Source: Chamaecrista fasciculata
Taxonomy: Eukaryota > Streptophyta > Magnoliopsida > Fabales > Fabaceae
NCBI GenBank assembly: GCA_003254925.1
Contig: QANZ01005411.1
Location: forward strand, 46,379 to 110,378
Direction: 5' to 3'
Length of the DNA: 64,000 bases
In this document: in pieces, positions 22,710-32,621 of the stretch
Position numbering within the stretch: the stretch's first letter is position 1
How the letters are laid out: each line of letters starts with the position of its first letter
Notes under the pieces: generated by a model
Seen by the model: the letters and a program-made list of their open reading frames with translations, nothing else
Database searches by the model: none
What the model was told of the DNA's origin: nothing
Translations under genes and position numbers: made by a program

Positions 22710-25700
22710 TTATAAGATAAAAAGAGCATCAAGTTCCCAAATCCACCTGACTCCCATATTTCCTTCAGTTTGATGTTTCCATACAAGAGAAGAGTTACTG
22801 AAAAGATAAATCGTTATCAACAAACCTTCTACAATATTAGGATTAGTATGCACAAATCCAAGTTTTAGGAGATAGCTGTTTTCTGCAAAATCATGCAACG
22901 AACGTCCTCGTCCAACTTCATCTTCAGATTTGACAATACCTTTGGTTCGGAACTTTCTACATTTATCAGCATCCTGTTTGAACATCAAAATGTAAAGCAT
23001 AAAAAGTAGCATTAGGGCAAGGAAAACTATTCAGCAGAAAAATAAATAAAATAGTAATTAAAACAACAAATTAATCATTCTATGAAACAGGCATCACCTG
23101 TCACACTCTAAAGTCATAGTTTAGGAAGACAAATGAATAGTTCAAGCAATAGAGTTTCACCTGTAAAAACTCTAGCATTTGCTCTTCAATTGTACCACGC
23201 ATTGCTAATGTTTCCACATGAATGGGACGACAAGCTCCCATGCGATGCGCCCGACTAATTACTTGTTCCTCCATACTGGTAAGTTTTTAACCATTATAAC
23301 ATGTTAGAGGGTGGTAATCAAATTGGAGCAAGGTGGTGATTGGATTAGTAATAGGATAGCTGTAAACTGGGGATAGAAGGAGTTGCACATAATCATTTTA
23401 TTCAACATCAAAGTTCTAGTTACATTCAATTAGAAAATGCAACATTGAACATTAATAGACAATACAAATCAAGTCTACCTTGCTGCAGAATTCTGAAAGC
23501 CCAGAGTTAACTTTTAAGATTTAATAGGTTTTCAAGAGTGAAAGTATTTCAAGATGTGAAAATTTCCAAATTACGCAATTCAGTTTTCCCCACATCCTCA
23601 TACAACAAAGCTCCTTGTTGGTGATCCATATTTGCACATAGATTGAAAGTGTGTGTTTGTGTGGTGCACATAGATTTACTGAATGTATCACCTTCTGTCC
23701 CAGATTGGTTCCATTAGAAAAACATGGGTGACAAAACTCAAGTCAAGACCCAATGCAGCACTTCCATCCATCACAAGTGCCATACAACTGGAATCATGCT
23801 GGAACATGGCCAGTGACTTCTTCTGGTAAAGAAAAAGGAAAATTACACAATGGTCAGTGACCAAAAAAATTTGGCCAAAAGAAAAAAGGAAAAAAAAGAG
23901 ACCAAAAATAAAAAATATTCGGAAACAGATGAGGGTTCCAACATTTTACCTTGTTGCTCAAATGCATTGGACTATACATCCCAGTAAATTTAATACCAGC
24001 AACAGTCAACTGGCCAAAGATTAATGCACGTTAATTATATTATCATTTTGAAAAGGATAAACAGAAGATAATGCCCAAAATCTGGCACAATGAGGCCACC
24101 TGCTGTTCGATGACATGTATATGCTCCAGAAATTGAGAAAATATCAAAACTTTCTCCGGGATCTTATTGGGCCCAGTGCTGAGAGGGCTCTGCTGGAATG
24201 GTGATTCGGCATCTCTAATTTGCAAAGGGCAACTACTCCCAGCATGCATCTGATCATTACTACTGTCCATATAATAAACCATCTCTCTATTGGCTTCTTG
24301 TAAAGCTCTCAACCTCTGGACAAGATAGGAGACCTTGCTACTAGATGTTGATTGCCAATCAGGATCCCAATCATCCTGTTCTCACAACAGAGCAGTTTAA
24401 GACATATTTGAAAGAAAAATAAAGCAATTGAACTTGATATTTAACAAAAACCATGCCTGTTTATATGAAGGTTGTAGCTCAATAAGATCTTTTGGTACAG
24501 GCCACTTTGGGTTGGGATTTTCAGGGCGGGCTAGCGTATCAGGACTCTGCATCTCATATAACTTACTGCAGCCAGGATAAGTACACCTCATACTGTCTAA
24601 AGCAACGCACTCGAGGCACAACAAATGTCGGCATGGTGTTATGAAAGGAAGCCGGCACCATTCCTTGCACCTTCACATAGAAAAAAACCAAAACCAGATA
24701 TGCAGTTTGATATGGCTATGGATAAAATAATGAACATAAAAGATTGAAAGCCAAATATTACCTGACACAGTGGCCACCATAAAGGAGATTATATCTTATG
24801 GTGGCATACTCTCCTGATTCAGAATCCAGACCACCTTCTACTAACATATCCATTGCTTCCTGAATATCTTCACCTGCATGTGTAACTTTAATATGTCCAG
24901 CAACACAGCATGATAGCCTGACATTTTTTATTGTTGCACTCCTAAATTTCCACTGTTTTGGATTCAGTAGACTCTCAACATGTGAAGGATCATTCCAGTC
25001 AGCCATTAATATATTACGACGAACTGTTAGTACCAATTCATTGTAACTTCTAGCATGCTCCTCAGTAAAATCTAGAAAAACAGCTTTCTTGATACATGGT
25101 GGAATATTAGGCAAATCTATCTTCCTAGCACTAATCATGCAGTTATGAAGAAGATGCAACAGTCGAGACCTTCCTTCCTCCATCTCTGCCTCAAATGGCT
25201 TATGGATGCCAGCTTCCCATGACTTATGATTTAGCCCATAGGCTTCTTCATGAAGGAACCTTAGCAGCGGTTGTAGATGCGACAGTTGGCTTTTTGGAGT
25301 GTTAGGTGTTGGAGTTCCTGTTAGTATCCAACGATTTGAGGCTGTCAGAGAAATAGCCATCTGCAACTTGTTTGTTAAGTTCAGGCTTGAACCAAGAGTG
25401 TGCCCTTCATCTAACACGATCCTAAGCCAATGGACTTGCATCAAAACACTTCTCTTACGTGGACTCCACTCTGCACTAAGACGATTAAATGTAGTAATGA
25501 CAACATCATAATTCCATGCCAGACTGTGTACAGATGGCCTCCAATGATCAGTCCAAACATAAACTCGCAGCTGACTAGGTTTGATATGCTTTTCTATTTG
25601 TGTTTTCCAGTGATCAACCAAGTTAGCAGGAACAACTATAAGGGTTGCTCTTGACAAGTATAGCCTGATTGAATCTAATGGCTCACGCAGAGCCATGCCA

Positions 25701-28700
25701 AGGGCAGCAACATCAAAAGCCAAATTATAAAGATTTTTTGGGTAATGCCACCGGCTTATACCTTTCTCAAGTCTCTTAATGAGGCCGAATGCTTCAAATA
25801 TTTTGTGGTATGGAGTAAGATATCCAGTAGACACACTGCAGGTGGTTAAAATGGGACCCCGTATGCCGTTTATTTCCATTTGAGCAAGCTTGTCGGGAGA
25901 AAGTCTAGCCAACCAAGTCAGGGCTTTCTTTGTCTCTGAATTTATCAAAGTGTAATGCTCCTTAAGTACACCAGTGAAAAATGAAACATTTTGCCTCTCA
26001 CCTCCAACAGTACCTTTAATATGAAATCCCAATAAGGAAGTTGTTATGCAATTATTGTGCCAAGATTGTTCCGGGACACTACAACTCTGATATAAAGGAT
26101 CAGTGTTCATACTACAAAACCACACTGCATTAGTATTAGCCAAACTGGTGTTAGCAAGTTTTCGCCACTTGTGGCAACTATCACACTGAATCCAGGTGTC
26201 CTCCTTCCTCTTTGAAAGATCAACTGTAGGCTCCCCAGGCTTCTTGTAACCCTTTTCATGTCCATATGAAGAAACAACTGGCTTATTTTGAGATGAGTGT
26301 AATTCAAAATCTGATGCAGGTGTTAATTTAGAAGAATTTTCACCAATTTTTCTATCCTTTGAAAACCCAGCTTCCTCTTCATAAGTGAAACATAGATTCT
26401 TCTTTATACAACTCAAGCTCCAAGAGCATCGACTTGCAGACATTGGCTGCTCAGAGCATGCACCTACAGGTGATTTCTTTTCTTCTCCAGAACCTGGATC
26501 ATTAAGGCCAGTGGTTTTCTCACCAGGAATCATCAGTCTGGCTCTTTTAGAGGAATAATCATGGCTCTTATCATTTCTATAGGAATCATCGCATACATCC
26601 CTCTTCCCTAAATTATTACTGTCAACGACGTAATTACCAATAATATCATAATACCCACATTTCTGATTACCATTATGAAGACACCAAACTACCCTTGCCC
26701 CATCTGGTGGATCTGCTAATGTACCTTGTGTCTTCATTATAAGAGAAAGAGCTGTTACAGTCTTACCCAAGCCAGGCTCGTCACAGAACATCCCACCACG
26801 GAAGTCTCTGATGGTGGGGGCTGCCCCAGTGACTATTTCACCAGACACAGTATTTACATGAAAAATAAAGCCATCCTCAGTTGAAAAGGATACATACAAT
26901 GGATGTGCCAACTTTTCAGCATTCCGCTCGCGATGCAACATCCATTCAACAGCTGTTTGCTGGTGAGGAAACAGTTTTAACTTGGTACATGGCATTACAG
27001 AAGCAGCCAAAGATCTTAGATGGCGACAAGTTGCAGAAACCCTAGCAAGGTCAATTGAGTCAAGGGGAGCGAGAATTTTGATCAAAATGTCATCAGATAT
27101 CTCCCAAATCCCAGAACTCAAGGTGCCATCCACGGGTATTATCCTGAAACTATCAGGCTTCTGCTGTTTCCCTAAACCAGGTACCCTCTTAAAAATTTCA
27201 TGAAGTTCAAAAAGAGTATTTTTTGAAGAATCACTCACATGGAAATGGAGCTTGCAACCAAGTACATGACAATCAGAAAGGTTCCAGATGCTCTCACTTG
27301 CACCCTGAGTCTTCCTATAATAATCTGAAGAAGAAAGCATTGATCTTCTTTCACCCCAATCACACCTGCAGCATTAGCAAACTAAGGCAGTCAGCGTTGC
27401 AAATCTTTTTTTTTTTCATTTTTGAGAGGGATTTTTTTTTGGGGGGGAGGGGCAAATATATATCACCATTCTAGAGATGGTTTTGTGTTTAAGAATTCAG
27501 ATTGATCGTATGTATAACATCCCTTCAAAAAGCTAGTATAGCGTGCAGTTAATAATTAACTCGTTGATAAGAAAACACAAAAACAATGTAAATTCTTAAT
27601 TGGATGTCAAATATATCAATTTAAAGATATTAGCACTTAGATTAGCAATTAAATATGATGATATTATGATGATATAATAATCCATCTGCTGTTGACCAAA
27701 ATCTAACATGTAACCTTTTTAACACCTTTACAACACACATTGATAATCTGAGTTTTCATGTACAATCAGATGATGCAGCAAAAACATCTGAAACTGAAGT
27801 CTCAAAATAGGTACAGGGTATGGCAAAGTTTTAAAAATCTACGGCACGGGTAACAACAATATTTATTTAAATATCGGACCTTAAAATATATATTTATCTA
27901 AGTACGAGTTTTAATGTAAGGATAGTGTTGGGGCTTTCTTGGTCCAAAAACTGTCAATTTCCCCTTCTGAACCAATTCCCTGCAGCAGAATAGATTTTGC
28001 AGCCAGTTATAAGTTAATTGCTGTGTAGGTCAAACACGTAATATTTTGTCAAAAAAGCTTGTTATAAATCAAATTATGTCTATTCAATATTTACTCTTAA
28101 ATAAATAGGTAAGTCTATTGGAGATCTCTGTCTCTCAAAAGTTTGAATATTTTGACCATTAGATCTGCTTTGAGATTTTCACTGGAATTTGTTTCTATTA
28201 AAATGAAAATCTCAGAATTAATATAACCTTTGAAAATTAGAACACTCACTAGCAGACTTACCTAAATAAACACAAATTGCGACTATAACTTGATATATTA
28301 CAACTTCAACAATTGAGAGATTCTTAGGTGCACATCCCCATATATATATTTTTCCAACAACATTTACTGATATAACTATTTTCTCCAGTCAATAAATGTT
28401 ATGGAACCACATGATCTATGACACAAAAGGACTTCACTCATCATTATTGATGCAAGACATGTAACAAGTCATTTCTCTCAAGATATCTCCAAACACACTC
28501 CCAACCTAGCCAATATCTCACTCAACTAAAATCAGCATATGTTTCATGTAGCTAGCTCCCCATCAAAATTACTATAGAAACAAAGTATTCCTAATCCAGT
28601 AATCCTTCTTATTTCATGTAGCTAGCTCTTAATCATGGAAACAAACCTCAAATGCCGGAACAGAGCACCGGCAGTGGAACCAGATTTCGGAAACTGCCAG

Positions 28701-29236
28701 CCACTCCACAATGCAACCGGGAGGTACACATCGACCAGTACAACAGCTCTCGCTCCTCCACAGGCTCCAATTTCAACTGAAACCACTTGAGCATCAATCT
28801 TCAAGCACTTACGACTAGCCAGAGCGTGTATCTGATTAACCACACTAACACTCCCATTCACCATCCCAATCTTCGTCATCCTCCTCTTCCTCAAGCTCCC
28901 ACCACATCCAGCGACAACACCGTTTCTTCTTCTTCCAGCACCCTTCTTTCGCGAACGCGGCGGAGGCGAAACCTCGCCGTAATCCCTCTCCACCACTTGG
29001 CATTGCTCGGAATCAGCAGGAACCTCATCCGTCTCGGTCGTCGAGGAGTCCGCCGGCACCAAAACGACGCCGTATTCAGAACGAAAGCCGAAGGCGCCGA
29101 CAGAAGTGTCGCCGAAGATTTCGCAGCGCTCCCGGAAACCTAGAGTGGCAGAAGGGTCGGGAAGCGAGGGAGTGAAAGAAAGAACCGTACAAAGGAAGCC
29201 GCAAAGCTTGTGGTCGGAGATGGAATCTTCATCCAT
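22710..29236 (-). CDS. F-box + CW zinc finger + SNF2 helicase + RING-like protein, At3g54460-type (8 exons, ~1417 aa)
   Basis: Orthologous in architecture to Arabidopsis At3g54460, a nuclear-type SNF2 ATPase of the RAD16/HLTF group that also has an F-box; its biochemical role is not settled. Minus-strand exons are 29236-28647, 27365-24762, 24670-24457, 24375-24100, 24009-23950, 23822-23692, 23275-23161 and 22973-22710. The F-box (IWEISDDILIKIL) is at about residues 283-318. Walker A DEPGLGKT is at 392-399. A long insert contains the CW finger (WIQCDSCHKWRKL...WFC) at ~587-633. Walker B is VLDEGH at 849-852, and motif III is LTGTPTPN at ~878. The RING-like C3HC4 (CVRC...CRHLLCLEC...CTYPGC) is at ~1063-1104. 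The helicase C lobe has VLIFSQFLEHI and QVISRAHRMG. The exon 3 donor is GC (24456-24455). The last ~35 residues are uncertain: the final exon may instead splice near 22823. Confidence 0.92.
24376..24456 (-). other. Non-canonical GC-AG intron
   Basis: On the minus strand the exon ends ...TATAAACAG and the intron begins GCATGG, ending ...GAACAG before GATGATTGG. Only this junction preserves the protein (PSYKQ|DDWDPDWQS) in phase 0. The first downstream GT would add residues that the At3g54460 family lacks. GC-AG introns make up about 1% of plant introns. Confidence 0.75.
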
Positions 29237-29400
29237 TGGCGAAAGAAGGAGACTCCAAAAGCGAGGAAATCAAGGAACCAAATCCGAAAGCGTTGAGAAA
29301 TTGTGCATCACCGAGCCGCATCCGAAAGAGCAGGTAGATGATGAACGATACGAAAAGTCCAATTTCTGAATTCCGACGCCAACAGATTGAAAATTCAAGG

Positions 29401-29411
29401 TTTTATATATA
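29401..29411 (-). promoter_or_regulatory. Possible TATA box of the F-box/SNF2 gene
   Basis: On the minus strand TATATATAAAA lies 165 bp upstream of the ATG at 29236, with GC-richer leader sequence between. This is a candidate core promoter. Confidence 0.4.
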
Positions 29412-30344
29412 ATCTAAACGACAATCAACTCTACTATAGTCTATAGTGGCCTTCCTGCTTCCGTAATCTTATTATCTTATTATATGCATAATAATACATT
29501 AATAGTATACTAACTAACGTCTTCACCAAAATATAATGCAAAAAACGGGGTAAATAATAGACTGTTCTCCTTATACTTAAATTTTTAAATTTCTTTCTTT
29601 TTAAAAATATTTCCTTGTTTTTTTCATAACAATAAAGTAATTTTTTTCTTTCATAAAATAGACATTATAACATAAAAATAATCAAATAAACACAATAAGA
29701 AAATAAGCCAAGAAAAAAATAAACTACAATCAAGTCAAATAATAAAAAGGAAATAAACCACTAACCCACTAACAAGGAAATAAATCACAATCAAACCAAA
29801 CTATAAGAAGGAAATAAACTACAATAAAGAAATAAATTACGAGAAGGAAATAAAACATACAATAAGGAAATAAATTAATAAAACACATGAAGAAAATAAA
29901 CATTCACACTAATCAGCCATTATTCGTTTTGGAATACTTCTTCTTCCTTAAAAACTTTGAATCTTTGTTCACTTTTATCAACTTTCCTCCATCATTGTTT
30001 CTCAGTTTATTTGCTCCTATAACTGCTCATCCTTCTTCATCTACTTTGTGTCCAAGTTTGAGAACTTCTTGTTTATTTAAATATCTTCTTTTTCATTTAT
30101 ATCTTGTTTTGTTCATCAATATTTCTTTTTATATTGTTTAGATTTGTTCATCTCCATCCAAATCTCCTTCTTCTATGTTCAGATCTGGATAGTTCATCCT
30201 TTGGTTATGCTCCATACCGGCGGATCCGGTATTCTTGACCGGTTCAGAACACATCCGATTCTTTAGCCAGATCGGACCGGACCAGTCACCAATTCGCGGT
30301 CCAACTGGTTGAATCGTCCAATCCAGTTTTAATATCGTTGTTAA
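29412..30344. repeat. AT-rich intergenic with degenerate AAGGAAATAAA repeats
   Basis: Between about 29690 and 29885 the motif AAGGAAATAAAC/T recurs at irregular 20-30 bp intervals, forming an imperfect low-complexity array. From 30215 to 30325 a block rich in CCGGT/ACCGG strings (ACCGGCGGATCCGGT, GACCGGTTCAG) looks like old transposon sequence. No gene is supported. Confidence 0.45.
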
Positions 30345-30456
30345 AAAGTGACACTTTGATACTCTATTCTTTACACTATTAATATTTTGGTATCTTGCTG
30401 TTTCAAAAGTGACATTTTGGTACTCTCTTCTTTGCACAGTTAACATTTTCAAAATA
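30345..30456. repeat. 61-bp tandem duplication
   Basis: The unit starting AAAGTGACACTTTGATACTC at 30345 is repeated at 30406 as AAAGTGACATTTTGGTACTC, with further agreement through TTCTTT.CAC..TTAA.ATTTT. Confidence 0.75.
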
Positions 30457-30649
30457 ACATCTACTTCCCTTTTAGGGGGTGTTCGAAAAGTCTTTTTTTT
30501 TTCCTTTCTTTCCTTTTTCAGGATCTAACTGGAAACATCTTAGCAATGTTGGGAATCGAAATGGAACAAAAACAAACTTTAAGTACTAAAATGAAATTTT
30601 GGCTAAATAGGAACCAAAATAAGATTTTGGTCTTTAAATAATAAATTTT

Positions 30650-30986
30650 AGGCAAAAACACTAATTTCCTCTCTAAACTTTGCACCAACTATCAATTTCA
30701 TTCCCATTTTTTTTTTGTTAATTTTATCTCCAATGTTTTATACTTTGATCAATTTTGTCTTTTGACTAATTTCTTTCAATAAATTAACGATAGACTGCAT
30801 CTGTTTTTTAATTTGAGTTTTTTTTTTCAATTAATTTTACATGACATATCATTAGTCACGTAAATTTTATCATTAATTTTGGGTAAAGTAAGAAAAAATG
30901 ATAAAACTAACAAAATTGTGAAATAATATTAAAGACGAAATTGACTATTGATGTAAATTTTTGGGACCAAATTAATTCTTTTGCCT
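30650..30986. mobile_element. Family-A MITE, copy 2 (intact ends)
   Basis: The ends AGGCAAAAACACTAATTT and AAATTAATTCTTTTGCCT are inverted copies. AAATTTT-like strings lie outside both ends. The interior AATTAACGATAGACTGCATC is shared with 4693-5066. Confidence 0.78.
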
Positions 30987-31030
30987 AAATTTTAAAATAA
31001 TAGCAACATCCGAAACTAAAAAAACACCAA

Positions 31031-32461
31031 GGGTGTGTTTGGATTATAAGTATGTAATGAAATGATGATTTTATGTAATGAAATGATAATGAGAAAATTA
31101 TGTAATGAAAATGTAATGAAAATGGTGTTTGGATTAGTTTGAGATGTAATGTAAAAAATAAGATGTGAAATTATGAAAAAGGGTATGTAATGATTGTGGT
31201 TGGTTGAAATAATTATATGGGTTTTTTTAAATTGTATAGGGGTAGAATTGATAATTGATAATGGAATGAGATAGAAATAAAAAAAAATGATATTTTGACT
31301 TTTTGGTTGTGGTTGTTATGAAATGAAATGGTAATGAAATTGTCTTGAAATTTGTGCTTAAGGTGAATATTTGTAATGAAGATTGCAGTTGTTTTATGTA
31401 ATGAAATGAAATGACCAAAATGTAAATAATATAGAAATTTTAAAAACCTTCTATTTGGTCCACGATTTTATATCGATCCAACGAATTAGTCCTTACGAAG
31501 GGAAATGTATGTCTCGACCCATAAAAAAACGTATTCATCAATAATTTGGTCTCTCTTTCAATTTCAATGGCCAAAAAATAAATTTAGGGACCAAAATAGA
31601 ATAATCTTTAAAAATTTATGGACCAAATAATTTATCTTTGACAAACAACAAATTATTATGCAGAATTTGATAAATAATTTCAACGGTGTACAGTACATAC
31701 AAAAAAAAGATAATTATTTGAAAAAAATTATTTGAAAGATTACTGTTTTTTAATTTTTATACTACAAAAAATATTACTCATATATATACTAGCGAAGGGA
31801 CGAAAATGTATATTTGAATTATATATATTTTTTTAATTTTGTTTTTCAGTTGTTGCACTACCAAAAATATTACTCATATATATACACTGGAGAAGGGACC
31901 AACATGTATATTTTTTTTGTATGAATTATATTTTTTTTCATTACCAGTTTTGAATTTTCTTTTGAATATGGTACACTAGAAAAAAATATTATTCATACAT
32001 ATACTAGATGAGGGATCAAACTGCAAATTTTTGGGGATTGAATTATATATTTTTTCCTTTTGTTGTTTTTGAATTTTGTTTTTATATTTTTTTTTAGAAT
32101 ATATGTAATAAATGAGGGAGAGAGGGGGTGAGTAAGAAAAAGAGGAAAAAAAAATAAGAAGAAATGATGAGTGGAGAGAGAAAGTTGTAAGTGTAATAAA
32201 TGAGGATATTGAAAATTACTATTTTGCTAAATAGTTTTTTTATATTTGTATTATAGTATAGATAATTATAGGTATTTGAGTAGGGGTATGTTATTAATTG
32301 AGTATGAAAAATGTAATGAAATGATGTTGTAATGAAATGATATTTTTGTAATGACTTTGTAATTGGGAAACAAACTCATATTACACTGTAGCTTAAGTTA
32401 TGTATTGAAAATGAGGATAATAAGTTTGAAATGATGTTGTATTTGGGAAACAAATACACCC
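31031..32461. mobile_element. PIF/Harbinger-like non-autonomous element
   Basis: The element opens with GGGTGTGTTTGGATTATAAG and closes with TTTGGGAAACAAATACACCC. It is bordered by the 3-bp direct repeat CAA (31028-31030 and 32462-32464). Three-base duplications and GGGTGTGTTTG-type ends fit PIF/Harbinger MITE derivatives, although the preferred target is TWA. The interior is non-coding, rich in AATGAAATGAT strings, and includes older 'ggtccac' repeat pieces around 31450-31640 and three near-repeats of ACTCATATATATACT near 31778-32010. Confidence 0.65.
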
Positions 32462-32489
32462 CAAATCTCGCCCTCGAAACTGCCTTATA

Positions 32490-32503
32490 TACGACATGTC
32501 GTA
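32490..32503. promoter_or_regulatory. 14-bp perfect palindrome upstream of the ROMO1-like gene
   Basis: TACGACATGTCGTA is its own reverse complement and lies 56 bp upstream of the TATA motif. Its role is unknown; a dimeric transcription-factor site is one possibility. Confidence 0.35.
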
Positions 32504-32558
32504 CTTATCCCCCATGTTTTTCTTCTTTGATATAAAGGTGAAATAGCCTAGATCTCTG

Positions 32559-32566
32559 TATAAAAG
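32559..32566 (+). promoter_or_regulatory. TATA box of the ROMO1-like gene
   Basis: TATAAAAG lies 56 bp before the stop-free leader's ATG at 32622, implying a short leader of about 30 bases. Copies of CCTCGAAAC at 32472, 32574 and 32588 surround it. Confidence 0.5.
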
Positions 32567-32621
32567 CAAAATCCTCGAAACCTCACCCTCGAAACAAAAG
32601 GCATATCAATCAGATCATCAC

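Noticed and set aside
28787..29369. Plus-strand frames over the first exon of the F-box/SNF2 gene
   Set aside because: They are antisense shadows of a GC-richer exon whose minus-strand frame splices correctly.
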